Shown in pieces: positions 1-8,726 of a DNA stretch of 64,000 nucleotides. Under the pieces are notes generated by a model. That model ran no database searches and was not told where the DNA came from. It saw only the letters and a program-made list of their open reading frames with translations. Source of the DNA: Chlorogloeopsis fritschii PCC 6912 (GTDB lineage Bacteria > Cyanobacteriota > Cyanobacteriia > Cyanobacteriales > Nostocaceae); the NCBI RefSeq assembly GCF_000317285.1, contig NZ_AJLN01000049.1:1-64000 (forward strand), read 5' to 3'. The position numbers and the translations under genes are program-made. Within the stretch, counting starts at the first letter, position 1, and every line of letters starts with the position of its first letter.

Positions 1-296
1 TTTAAATAACCTCCTAGTATATAAAATTCTACGCTTATTGCCAAAGTGGCAACCCTCAGTTGTGGAATTTGTTATTCATTGATTTACCAGGGATTTTTAT
101 TTATGTCTACTGATAACGCCACAGAATCCTTAACCATAGGATGACAGAAGGAAGACAAAGCAATAAACTTTTAATTATCCCATCCTTTACAATAAATTTA
201 AGTTATATTTGAACAAAAATGGGAGGAATAAAACATACTAGATAACTAAATGGGGAAGCAAAATTGCCGTAAATTTTTCACTATCACCATCAAATT
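1..296. other. Gene-free leader region
   Basis: No open reading frame of credible length is seen here. The DNA is AT-rich and probably contains the promoter of the protein kinase gene that starts at 297. A GGGAGGAA purine run at about 221-228 lies too far from that start to serve as its ribosome binding site. I see no repeat or RNA gene. Confidence 0.5.
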
Positions 297-2039
297 ATGA
301 TTGGTCAGTTACTAGCAGGACATTACAAAGTTCTTGAAGTATTGGGTGAGGGGGGCTTTGGTCAAACTTACATTGTTGAGGACATACACCTCCCAGGAAA
401 ACCCAATTGTGTCCTCAAGCATCTTAAAACTACTAGTACAGACCCGGAATCTTTGGAAACTGCCAGACGGCTATTTCAAAAAGAAGCCGACACCCTACAA
501 CAGTTAGGCAATCACAGCCAGATACCAAGACTTTTAGCTTACTTTGAAGAAAACCAACAATTTTATTTGGTACAAGAATTTATCGAAGGACATCCCCTGA
601 GTAGAGAACTACCTCTAGGAAAGAGATGGACAGAAACTCAGACGATTGAAATGCTCATTGAAGTGTTGAGCATATTGGAATTTGTTCACGCTCAGGGGGT
701 AATTCATCGAGACATCAAACCTGATAATTTAATTAGGCGTGTATCAGACAATAAATTAGTTCTGATTGACTTTGGAGCTATCAAACAACTGCGCAGCCAA
801 ACCGCTATGGGGGCAGGGCGGCAAAATATAACCATCATTGTTGGCACTCGCGGCTATATGCCCTCCGAGCAAATTCGGCGTTTACCACGTCCTAGCAGTG
901 ATATTTACGCTTTGGGGATGATGGGTATTCAGGCGTTAACGGGGGTATATCCCCACGAATTGCAAGACGATCCGAATACAGGAGAAATACTTTGGCAGGA
1001 TTTGACATCCGTTAGCCCCGAATTCGCCGCTATTTTAGCGAAGATGACGCGCTATCATTTCAAAGAGCGTTATCAAACAGCAAGCGAGGTATTGACAGCG
1101 CTACGAGAGTTGAGTAATTCGAGCAATAGTGCGATCACAAGCATTGAGTCTTCTACAAGTAGTTTGCATCAGTTAACTTTAGAGTGGGTAGAAGATGGCC
1201 AGGTAAAATATCGCACGATTTTGGAGAAGCAACAAAGTAAAAATCCTGGCAAAATCCGTATCGGTCGCGACCCCGAACAGTGCGATATAGTTTTACCAGA
1301 TCCGACAATATCTGGGCTGCACGTAGAAATCTTCTTTCATTCACCAAAACAGAGATTTTATTTACGAAACCTACGTCAGCAAAATCCTCCTATTATTGAT
1401 GGACAACTGCTCTTGGCTGGGGAAATGCCTCTAGCATCTGGCAGCACTCTGCGTTTGGGACAACAGAATTTCAGGGTGAGAGAAATAAGCTGCAAGCAGT
1501 ATCCGAGTGGATATACCCCAATAGATTATTCCAAGTGCTTTGCGATTACACTTGCATCAGCAAAACCTGCACCTAAGACTATACGGATATCCCAAATTAA
1601 AAAGGCTGAAGATGGTGGTAGAAAAATAACTTCAGTGAGTCCGATTGTAGTTCCAGCTTCGATTGCACCCAAGAGAATACAACCCAGATTAAAGGTGGGC
1701 ACAGCAGTTGCAGTTAGTGCGATCGCTGGTATATTTCTACTGAATACTGGCAATTTAAACAAAAGTAAATCACAGCAGAATTTTATCCTCCAACAACCTC
1801 AATTGTGCCGTGTTGTTTCTCCTTCTGGCGGCAAGTTATTGGCAAAATTACGCTCTGAACCACAAACAGAGATTGGCGCAATGAAACAATTAAATCTCGG
1901 TGAAAAAGTTTTATTTATGAAAGTACGAGGAGATTTCGTACAAGTAAAACTTGCTGATGGCACCCAAGGTTGGGTTTTCGGAGATGATATTCAGCGTTGT
2001 GAGAGAACAATTAGTAAGGGACTAGGGACTAGGGACTAG
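297..2039 (+). CDS. Ser/Thr protein kinase with FHA and SH3-like domains
   Basis: This 580-residue protein begins with a Hanks-type kinase domain: glycine loop GEGGFG at residues 17-22, a likely ATP lysine K41, and the catalytic motif HRDIKPDN starting at H137 (D139 catalytic), followed by DFGA. A forkhead-associated domain follows (about 305-395, with IRIGRDPEQCDIVLPD), which in known families binds phosphothreonine. One membrane helix lies near residues 468-485. The C-terminus looks like a bacterial SH3 domain (about 505-570, ending QGWVFGDDIQ), probably outside the membrane. The layout suggests a membrane-anchored signalling kinase that senses a cell-wall or extracytoplasmic cue through SH3; its substrate is unknown. 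The last residues (GLGTRD) and the stop codon are supplied by a GGGACTA tandem repeat, so the original C-terminus may have been altered. Domain calls are firm, physiology is inferred. Confidence 0.9.
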   Translation: MIGQLLAGHYKVLEVLGEGGFGQTYIVEDIHLPGKPNCVLKHLKTTSTDPESLETARRLFQKEADTLQQLGNHSQIPRLLAYFEENQQFYLVQEFIEGHPLSRELPLGKRWTETQTIEMLIEVLSILEFVHAQGVIHRDIKPDNLIRRVSDNKLVLIDFGAIKQLRSQTAMGAGRQNITIIVGTRGYMPSEQIRRLPRPSSDIYALGMMGIQALTGVYPHELQDDPNTGEILWQDLTSVSPEFAAILAKMTRYHFKERYQTASEVLTALRELSNSSNSAITSIESSTSSLHQLTLEWVEDGQVKYRTILEKQQSKNPGKIRIGRDPEQCDIVLPDPTISGLHVEIFFHSPKQRFYLRNLRQQNPPIIDGQLLLAGEMPLASGSTLRLGQQNFRVREISCKQYPSGYTPIDYSKCFAITLASAKPAPKTIRISQIKKAEDGGRKITSVSPIVVPASIAPKRIQPRLKVGTAVAVSAIAGIFLLNTGNLNKSKSQQNFILQQPQLCRVVSPSGGKLLAKLRSEPQTEIGAMKQLNLGEKVLFMKVRGDFVQVKLADGTQGWVFGDDIQRCERTISKGLGTRD

Positions 2040-2050
2040 GGACTAGGGGA
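2018..2050. repeat. GGGACTA heptamer tandem repeat at a gene end
   Basis: About four copies of the seven-base unit GGGACTA run across the 3' end of the kinase gene; its stop codon TAG at 2037-2039 lies inside the run. Such short tandemly repeated repetitive (STRR) heptamers are characteristic of heterocystous cyanobacteria. Confidence 0.85.
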
Positions 2051-2150
2051 GCCAGCGCGTTGGGCGGCTTTGCCCTCCTTGTAGGCGCGTTCGCAAAGCG
2101 TTCTCGTAGAGTAACGACGTATCCGTTGGTAGCGACTGGCGTGCTAGGAA
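2045..2150. repeat. Family B' palindromic repeat (GCCAG/CTGGC ends)
   Basis: The segment starts GGGGAGCCAGCGCGTTG and finishes GCGACTGGCGTG, so its ends are inverted repeats of each other (AGCCAG with CTGGCG). Similar end pairs occur at 36783-36895 and 61261-61310, and a variant with AGGCAG/CTGCCG ends is nested in other repeats of this window. It is followed at about 2160-2235 by a purine-rich then pyrimidine-rich tract (GGGGGGAGTGGGGGAGAA ... TTCTCTCCCC) which can fold as a hairpin and resembles tracts found inside coding sequences elsewhere in the window. Confidence 0.65.
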
Positions 2151-2239
2151 GAGGACAGAAAGAGGGGGGAGTGGGGGAGAATTATTCCCCGTGTCTCCGT
2201 GTATTCTTGTCCCCGTGTTCTCTCCCCAATCCCCAATTC

Positions 2240-2815
2240 CTAAAATCCCGAACCAGGTTGCTTCAAAAACTCCTTTTCTTCTGATGTAGAGTTTCTTCCT
2301 AAAATCGCATTCCGATGGGGAAAGCGCCCAAAACGCTCAATTATTTCCATGTGACGAATTGCGTAGTCAATACAACTAGCACTATCAGGATCGCTACTAA
2401 GTTGTTTAAATAGTTTTACTGCTTGACGTTGATGCTCAAGATTTTCGCTGTGTTCAAATGGGAAGTAAATAAACCAGCGTTGTACTGGCAGTAATTTTTG
2501 ATCATAGCCATGAGCAACAGCGTGCTGTGCCGTAGAAAGCGCTTCCCAATCTGTGGCAAAGGCTTCTGGAGTACCGCGAAACATATTGCGGGGAAATTGA
2601 TCCAACAGCAATATTAATGCCAGACAACTATCGGGAAATTGCATCCAGTCGTCTAAGTATCCTCCTGCCGCCTTTTGGTAATAATTAAAAAACTGGGTTC
2701 GCACTTGTTCATCAAACTCTGGTTTTTTAGTAAACCAAACATCTCTTGGTTTTCCGTAATCTGGCTGTTCGGGCTTGCCAAACCAAAAGTCTAATACTTC
2801 TTGTGCCTGTGTCAT
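2240..2815 (-). CDS. DUF924 family protein
   Basis: This 191-residue protein matches the DUF924 family over its whole length: it begins with VLDFWFG, then the conserved LDQFPRNMFRGTPEAF stretch (about residues 71-86), later YFPFEHSENLEHQ and the closing GRFPHRN motif. The family is all-helical, with a TPR-like fold, and its biochemical role is not established. It lies only 5 bp downstream of the SRPBCC-domain gene on the same strand, so the two are probably one transcript. The predicted start ATG sits directly after the upstream stop codon, which suggests translational coupling. No signal peptide or membrane segment is seen, so a cytoplasmic place is likely. Confidence 0.88.
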   Translation of the reverse strand: MTQAQEVLDFWFGKPEQPDYGKPRDVWFTKKPEFDEQVRTQFFNYYQKAAGGYLDDWMQFPDSCLALILLLDQFPRNMFRGTPEAFATDWEALSTAQHAVAHGYDQKLLPVQRWFIYFPFEHSENLEHQRQAVKLFKQLSSDPDSASCIDYAIRHMEIIERFGRFPHRNAILGRNSTSEEKEFLKQPGSGF

Positions 2816-2820
2816 TGTTT

Positions 2821-3399
2821 TTACTGAGCACTACAAAGAACTTGTCGCATTTTATGCATATTCGCTGGCAATTCAAAATTGATTGCTTGTTGAATTAAAA
2901 TTGAAGGGATAGGAATATTTGGGGTAGCTTGTACGGCATAACTAAGCAAAGTCCCACTACCGCAATCCAAGAGTTTCAATTCAGCACTAAAATCGTGAAA
3001 ACTGCCTTGTTCTAACCGAAATTGAATTTTCTGCCCCAGTTCTTCTACAACGTTTAGGTAAATTTCTACATGGGCAGTAAAAAACAAAAAGGCTTTTTGT
3101 GCTGCTTGATACAGACGCTTGACTTCGCCTCGTCTTTGCAACACTTCGCTTTTGGTAATATCAGGGAAATATTGTACCCAACGGGGGTAATCCGTGAGTT
3201 GTTGCCAGACTTGCGATCGCACTAGTGGCACATACATCCAAGCAGTTACAGCACCACCCCAAGCTGTATGCGATCGCGTTTCTAACAAAATTTCGCCCTT
3301 TAGTAAGACTCTATTTTGCTCATCTTGACTCCAAGCTACTTGCGAACCTGGGTTAACTGAGTCTGAGATATCAGATGCAAATATCATGTTTTCTGTCAC
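2821..3399 (-). CDS. SRPBCC-fold (START-like, cyclase/dehydrase) protein
   Basis: The 192-residue protein has the pattern of polyketide cyclase/dehydrase-like SRPBCC proteins: after an N-terminal strand region comes VWQQLTDYPRWVQYFPDITKSEVL (about residues 78-101), the typical start of the hydrophobic-ligand cavity, followed by alternating strands and a long C-terminal helix (PSILIQQAINFELPANMHKMR). Relatives in cyanobacteria and plastids bind lipids or pigments, but the ligand cannot be read from the sequence. It is the first gene of a two-gene unit with the DUF924 gene. No signal peptide is seen. The longest reading frame begins at this ATG; an internal start is possible but not needed. Confidence 0.8.
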   Translation of the reverse strand: MTENMIFASDISDSVNPGSQVAWSQDEQNRVLLKGEILLETRSHTAWGGAVTAWMYVPLVRSQVWQQLTDYPRWVQYFPDITKSEVLQRRGEVKRLYQAAQKAFLFFTAHVEIYLNVVEELGQKIQFRLEQGSFHDFSAELKLLDCGSGTLLSYAVQATPNIPIPSILIQQAINFELPANMHKMRQVLCSAQ

Positions 3400-3907
3400 T
3401 CCTCAACACCTCACATTCCAGAAATTTCAACTCGGAACTACTTAATTTATTGATTAAGTGTATTCCATCAATTTCAATTCCAGTCCAATAGACAAAATTT
3501 CCGGAAATAAATATTTCTAACTAATTATGTTCTAATTTTTACTAACATTAAATAATCTCCTACCGCTTTTTCAGTAAAATTACTTTAAAGCTTGCAAAAA
3601 TCGTTATATTGCCATATTAATAACCAGAAACAAGTTTGTCATAGATAGATACTGCTTATCAATCGCCCTAACCTCAACTACGAGCAAGGCGCAAAGCGGC
3701 GATGGGAGCGGAAATCATTGTAGTAACGCAAGTCATTTATGGAAAATACATTATTTTTGCTTGATAGTTCCGCAAAACGATATAAATGCTAGATTATACT
3801 ACTTTTAAGCGTGATTGCACTTTTTAGCAACGCTCCGGTTCGCTCTTAGTCGATCTAAGATTGCTATATCTCAAATCGAAAGGCTGTTAAGTAAAGAGGC
3901 AAACTAC
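3400..3907. other. Gene-free interval
   Basis: This AT-rich stretch of about 500 bases holds no convincing gene. A fragment resembling dispersed cyanobacterial repeats (GGCGCAAAGCGGCGATGGGAGCGG, near 3688-3711) and the sequence AGCAACGCTCCGGTTCGCTC near 3827-3846 look like repeat remnants. A frame open from 3815 runs into the small membrane protein below, but its first 31 codons include this repeat-like sequence and are probably not translated. Confidence 0.5.
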
Positions 3908-4108
3908 GTGAGTCAATCTTCTTCCAAATTAAATCGCACATTAACCCAGGCTTTTGGTCTTTTTCTTGGTATTGCCATCGCTGTTTGGGTACTGAGGGGC
4001 TTTGGCATACTCACTTTTATCCCTGGAGGAATTATTTTGCTGTTGTTTGTGTTAGCGATCGCATTAGCTATTCTCAGTTACGTGCAAAGAACCTGGTGGC
4101 GTTTCTAA
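3908..4108 (+). CDS. Small two-helix membrane protein
   Basis: The likely product is 66 residues, starting at GTG 3908 behind an AAAGAGG purine stretch, rather than at a TTG 31 codons upstream. It shows two hydrophobic segments, roughly residues 16-32 (FGLFLGIAIAVWVLRGF) and 35-55 (LTFIPGGIILLLFVLAIALAI), joined by a short GxL turn, and ends with basic and aromatic residues (YVQRTWWRF). I do not recognise a named family. It stands alone, convergent or divergent to nothing close, upstream of the hybrid kinase gene. A real small membrane protein is likely because of the clean hydrophobic pattern, but expression is unproved. Confidence 0.6.
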   Translation: MSQSSSKLNRTLTQAFGLFLGIAIAVWVLRGFGILTFIPGGIILLLFVLAIALAILSYVQRTWWRF

Positions 4109-4368
4109 GCGCTAGATATTTAAAAGTTCACTTGATATTTCTGCGGCAAAGCGCAAGGGCACGCTGCCTCACTACCGCAAGTAGCTCACCGTGTCATTAT
4201 CTGTAACTGCCTTTTGGAGAATTTAGTATAACAATTAAATATCTCTATTGATTGATAAAAAAATAATTATTGCACTGTGTTAGTTTTGTCTATATATCTT
4301 TAGTAAGAAAAATAAGTTGTTTCTGGAGTGAAAATTTTAGGATAAATAAATATTATTTATTATTTAAT

Positions 4369-7233
4369 ATGATAAGGGATACTCAGCAGGCTAAAATCTT
4401 GTTAATTGACGATAATCCAAGTAATATACAATTTTTATCCAATATCATCACCCAGCAAGGTTACAAAATACAAGTAGAAAAATCTACAAAAATAGCGGTA
4501 GTTACCGCAATTAATTGTTTTCCTGATTTAATTTTGCTAGATATTATAACACCGGAAATAGATAGTTATGAGATTTGCAAACAACTGAAATCTCATGTGA
4601 TAACTCAGGATATTCCAATCATTTTTCTCAATGTTTTAAACACAGCCACAGAAAAAGTAAAAATTTTCAAATCTGGTGGTGTTGATTATTTGACCGAACC
4701 ATTACAAGCAGAAGAAGTTATAGTACGTGTAGAAACTCAGCTGAAACTAAAAAGACTTCAAAAGCAGGTAAAAGAGCACGGCAAGTGGATTCATCAAGAT
4801 TGCGATCCCTTCGCCGCTACGCGTCTACGCAGACTAGCTGAAGATACTTTACGAGAGAGTACAGAACGAGAACAAGCGATCGCCCAAGTAATTCAGAGGA
4901 TGCGCCAGACATTAGATCTCGAAACGATATTTACTGCTACCACTCAAGAATTACGGCAAGTTCTCAATTGTGATCGCGTCGTTGTGTTTCGTTTTCATCC
5001 CGATTGGAGTGGTGAGTTGGTAGCCGAATCAGTCGAGAATGGCTGGGTGTCGCTGATTGAGCAAAACAATCATCACCCTCATCTGACAGAAAGTACTCTT
5101 CAAAACGAAAACAGCTTTCTACAAACTGCAAACAGTGCAAAGAATCCGATACTGGATATATATTTGCAAGAAATCCAAAATGAGATTTCTAAGCGCAACA
5201 GAGATTTTATTTGTGTACCAGACATTTACAAAACTGGGTTAGATTCTTGTTACATTAATCTCTTAGAAGAGTTTCAAGCCAAAGCTTATATTAAAGTTCC
5301 CATCTTTTGCGGCAATCAACTTTGGGGATTGCTGGCAAGTTATCAAAATTCTACTCCCCGCCCATGGAAAAAAGAAGAAATCAATATTGCCGTACAAATA
5401 GGCAATCACTTGGGAGTCGCTTTGCAACAAGCAGAATTGCTAGCACAGACTCAAAGACAATCACAAGCACTTCAGCAAGCTTTAGTTGCTGCTGATGCTG
5501 CCAATCGTGCCAAAAGCGAATTTCTAACAAATATGAGCCATGAGTTGCGTACCCCCCTAAATGTCATCCTTGGCTTCACTCAAGTCATGAACCGTGACAG
5601 TAGTCTATCTAATGAAAATCAGCATAACTTGGCAATCATCAATCGTGCTGGCGAACATCTGCTCAACTTAATCAACGACATTTTGGAAATGTCCAAAATT
5701 GAAGCTGGCAGAACCACATTGAATCTTAGTAGCTTTGATTTAATTCTCCTGTTGGATAATCTCCAACAAATGTTACATATTCGTGCTGCCACCAAAGACT
5801 TACAACTGGTGTTTGAATATGCACCCGAAATTCCCAGGCATATAATTAGCGACTCTAGTAAACTACGACAAGTCTTACTTAATCTTTTGGGAAATGCCAT
5901 TAAATTTACAGACAGTGGTAGTGTGAAGCTGAAAGTAGACATAGGCAATAAGAAAAAAGATACGGAGAAATCACTCTCCATCTCTTCATGTCTTGATGCC
6001 AGTCATCATCCCACACAAAATCACCCACTTTTAGAGAAGCCCCGCTACGCGCCTCTACCAGTCGAAGAACCATTACTTTCAGAAGCCGTACCTGCGGAAG
6101 CAACTCCGCGTCTACATCAGCCGCCTAGTAGATCGGGAATTCCTTTCAGAACTATGGTTCAGCATGAGGCTGGCTTTTGCGAACAAGCCCCAAAATCTCC
6201 TGATTCCGTCTGTTTGCACTTCCAAGTAATCGACACCGGGCATGGTATTTCCCCAGAAGAAATTGAGCTGCTCTTTGAAGCTTTTGGGCAAACCGAAATT
6301 GGTAGAAAATCTCAACAGGGTACTGGGCTGGGTTTAGCCATTAGCCGCAAGTATGTACAATTGATGGGCGGTGAAATTAGTGTTAGCAGTACCGTTGGTG
6401 TAGGTAGTACATTTGCTTTTGATATTCAAGTTAATCTTCCTTCCTCAAGCGAAATTCAGACTACTGCTACCCCACACCACCGAGTTAATAGTTTAGCACC
6501 CGGTCAATCTGAATATCGCATTTTAGTAGTTGATGATGCCAATGATAGCCGCAAATTACTAGTAACATTACTGAAAAATATTGGTTTTGCTGTAAGGGAA
6601 GCGGCAAATGGTACTGAAGCCGTATGTATTTGGGAATCTTGGCAACCACACGTGATTCTTATGGATATGCGGATGCCTGTGATGGATGGCTATGAAGCAA
6701 CAAGAGAAATTAGAGCCAGGGAGAGGAGGAGTGGGGGAGAGGGAGAGAGAGGGAGAGAATTCCCCGCATCTTGTGCTCGTACTGTGATTATTGCCTTGAC
6801 AGCAAATGTATTTGAAGAACAACGACAAGCAATGATATCGGCTGGTTGTACTGATTTTATTAACAAGCCTTTTCGTGAACAAATAATACTAGAAAAATTG
6901 AATCAATATTTGGGAGTAAAGTATCTTTATCAAGCAGAAAACTGTCAAATCATACAAGAAAAACAAATAAATACAGAAGAAAGTTTAATTTCTGCAGATT
7001 TAGTAGCTTTATTATCTACAATGTCGCCGGAATGGTTGATAAAAGTACATCAAGCCGCAGCTCAGTGTAGTGATGACCTCATTTTAGAATTGCTTAAGCA
7101 ACTGCCTCCAGAAAAATCTCTATTAGTAAACTGGCTTAAAGATTTAGCTCAAAATTTCCAGTTTAATAAAATTATAGAATTAACAAATATAAATATTAAA
7201 AAATGCAGAATGCAGAATACAGAATGTAATTAG
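4369..7233 (+). CDS. Hybrid sensor histidine kinase (REC-GAF-HisKA-HATPase-REC)
   Basis: The start at ATG 4369 (954 residues) is chosen because the upstream codons read as noncoding and the receiver domain begins at once (ILLIDDNPSN). Domains in order: receiver 1 (about 9-125, D58), GAF (about 170-345), HisKA with H391 in MSHELRTPLN, HATPase with N-box LLGNAIKF, DTGHGI and GTGLGLAIS boxes, receiver 2 (about 705-835) with DD, D in MDMRMP, ALTA and NKPF, then a tail. Receiver 1 lacks two switch residues: N88 replaces Thr/Ser and E110 replaces the lysine of the usual TKP motif. Two stretches look inserted: about 85 residues in the HATPase domain (6000-6215) and a Gly/Arg/Glu-rich loop in receiver 2 (6716-6770), both made of repeat-like DNA. 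The signal sensed by GAF is unknown, though CDRVVVFRF resembles phytochrome-like GAFs; the bilin cysteine is not evident. Confidence 0.92.
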   Translation: MIRDTQQAKILLIDDNPSNIQFLSNIITQQGYKIQVEKSTKIAVVTAINCFPDLILLDIITPEIDSYEICKQLKSHVITQDIPIIFLNVLNTATEKVKIFKSGGVDYLTEPLQAEEVIVRVETQLKLKRLQKQVKEHGKWIHQDCDPFAATRLRRLAEDTLRESTEREQAIAQVIQRMRQTLDLETIFTATTQELRQVLNCDRVVVFRFHPDWSGELVAESVENGWVSLIEQNNHHPHLTESTLQNENSFLQTANSAKNPILDIYLQEIQNEISKRNRDFICVPDIYKTGLDSCYINLLEEFQAKAYIKVPIFCGNQLWGLLASYQNSTPRPWKKEEINIAVQIGNHLGVALQQAELLAQTQRQSQALQQALVAADAANRAKSEFLTNMSHELRTPLNVILGFTQVMNRDSSLSNENQHNLAIINRAGEHLLNLINDILEMSKIEAGRTTLNLSSFDLILLLDNLQQMLHIRAATKDLQLVFEYAPEIPRHIISDSSKLRQVLLNLLGNAIKFTDSGSVKLKVDIGNKKKDTEKSLSISSCLDASHHPTQNHPLLEKPRYAPLPVEEPLLSEAVPAEATPRLHQPPSRSGIPFRTMVQHEAGFCEQAPKSPDSVCLHFQVIDTGHGISPEEIELLFEAFGQTEIGRKSQQGTGLGLAISRKYVQLMGGEISVSSTVGVGSTFAFDIQVNLPSSSEIQTTATPHHRVNSLAPGQSEYRILVVDDANDSRKLLVTLLKNIGFAVREAANGTEAVCIWESWQPHVILMDMRMPVMDGYEATREIRARERRSGGEGERGREFPASCARTVIIALTANVFEEQRQAMISAGCTDFINKPFREQIILEKLNQYLGVKYLYQAENCQIIQEKQINTEESLISADLVALLSTMSPEWLIKVHQAAAQCSDDLILELLKQLPPEKSLLVNWLKDLAQNFQFNKIIELTNINIKKCRMQNTECN
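6037..6180. repeat. Repeat-derived insertion in the kinase ATPase domain
   Basis: This part encodes a low-complexity Pro/Glu/Ala stretch between the strand VKLKVDI and the box LHFQVIDTGHGI. Its DNA (AGAAGCCCCGCTACGCGCCT, CGGAAGCAACTCCGCGTCTA) resembles the GC-rich dispersed repeats of this genome, not the surrounding kinase sequence. The reading frame is kept. In relatives this loop is normally only some 5-15 residues. Confidence 0.6.
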
Positions 7234-7254
7234 TGGGGGATAAGTAGAAGATAG

Positions 7255-8208
7255 TCAGTGTTTTTCATTTACCCAAACTCCAGATAGAAAATCTGCATCT
7301 ATTTGGTTCTTCTCTCCCTCCTCTGTATTTTTAAATAGCACTGTAAAAGCACCTGCGCCTAAGCCATCTTGAGGAAACATCCGATAACAAGGCATTGTCG
7401 TTAAATGAGACTGATAGTCTTTTAAGTGGGAAATCTCTACCGCCTGAAATTGAGGAAATTTTTTTAATAGCCATTCACAAACTTCCTCGTTTTCTTCTGG
7501 TGAATACGTACAAGTCATATAAGCAAGATAGCCTTGTGGTGACACAATTTGAGCAGAGTTTGCAATTATTCTTTTTTGTCGATTCGCATTTTTATTAATA
7601 GCGCTAGGGTGAAAGCATCCTGGTACTTTTTCACCTTTAGCAAGCAAAGATTGTCCACTACAAGGGGCATCTACTATGACTAAGTCACTAGATAATGGCA
7701 CTTTTTCTGTAAAAAAGCTGGAATCTTTACTAACAACTATAGAAGGGCTAATATGGCAACGTTTCAAATTAGAAATTAACATTCCAAGACGTTTACCAAT
7801 TACCTCGTTACTAATAAGTAACTCTGGTTTTAAAAGATTCCAAGCAAAGATGCTTTTTCCTCCTGGTGCAGCACACATATCAAAAACTACCTTGATTTGT
7901 TGAGTAATTTCTAATAATATTGAAGCTGCAAATACCGAAGAAAAATCTAAACAATAGAAATATCCTTGTTGATGTAGAATACTTTGGCCGGGTTTTTCTC
8001 CTAATAATAAACGGTCTATAAAGGGTGGTTGCCAAGGTAGGGCTGTTTCCAATCCAAAAGAAGAATCTTCTGGTTTTTCTTGGCACCAAAGTATACAGGG
8101 ATGAAAAGGTTTGGGATGAGTTAAAGCTTCGACAAACTTTTCTTGTTCATCTATGTTATTAAATAAACGTTTAGCCAATTTCAGTAATAATTTTGAAGGT
8201 GCATCCAT
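7255..8208 (-). CDS. RsmB/NSUN-family RNA (cytosine-5) methyltransferase
   Basis: This 317-residue protein carries the SAM-binding motif DMCAAPGGKS (about residues 108-117), motif IV DAPCSG (about 180-185) and motif VI TCTYSPEENE (about 232-241). The two cysteines in PCSG and TCTY are the pair used by RNA m5C methyltransferases, one for catalysis and one for product release. Family members methylate rRNA or tRNA cytosine; the exact target is not readable. The protein lacks an N-terminal NusB-like domain, so it resembles RsmF/Trm4-like enzymes more than RsmB. It converges with the hybrid kinase gene across 21 bp. The start ATG at 8208 gives a full-length fold. Confidence 0.9.
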   Translation of the reverse strand: MDAPSKLLLKLAKRLFNNIDEQEKFVEALTHPKPFHPCILWCQEKPEDSSFGLETALPWQPPFIDRLLLGEKPGQSILHQQGYFYCLDFSSVFAASILLEITQQIKVVFDMCAAPGGKSIFAWNLLKPELLISNEVIGKRLGMLISNLKRCHISPSIVVSKDSSFFTEKVPLSSDLVIVDAPCSGQSLLAKGEKVPGCFHPSAINKNANRQKRIIANSAQIVSPQGYLAYMTCTYSPEENEEVCEWLLKKFPQFQAVEISHLKDYQSHLTTMPCYRMFPQDGLGAGAFTVLFKNTEEGEKNQIDADFLSGVWVNEKH

Positions 8209-8726
8209 AAAGTTGGTTAGTTATATTTCTATAAAAATAGAAAGAAGAGAAATAAAATTTAATCAAAGTAGCTTTATATAATATATAAATCTTACAGCGG
8301 TTTTCTCTAAGGTGGGCATTGCTCTCCAATCTTTAAAAGGTTTACTAAATAGGCTTTGACGGGCAATGCCCACCCTACAATTTGTGGTCTACTACTCCTT
8401 ATAAGCTACAAGGGTGTGTTATTCCGTAGTGGCGTGACACGACTAAAACGATGCAATCAATTGTCTTGTGGTGCGGGCAGGAAAGCCCGCTACGAGGAGA
8501 GGCTAAGTTGAACTTGGCAACGAGGATTTGTGAGTAGCATGAAGATAATTTTCGCCGCAAGTTACTTTGAGAGAGATAACTGCGGCGTCATGAAGGGTTG
8601 ATTGAGAATTTACAGCACAGGTAATCTGTCGAACCCCATTAATATTAATTATCTAGAAACGCTAGAAAGCGATATGACTTATGATTTAAATTCACCCTCT
8701 AAAGCCCATCGTTTACCTGCCAAAAA
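8209..8726. other. Gene-free interval with three hairpins
   Basis: No gene is seen. Three inverted repeats occur: GGTGGGCATTGC at 8311-8322 with its complement at 8363-8374 (12 of 12, 40-base loop); GCGGGC at 8473-8478 with GCCCGC at 8485-8490; and CGCCGCAAGTTA at 8553-8564 with TAACTGCGGCG at 8577-8587. The first resembles common cyanobacterial GGGCAATGCCCACC repeats. They may act as terminators or be repeat remnants. Confidence 0.6.
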
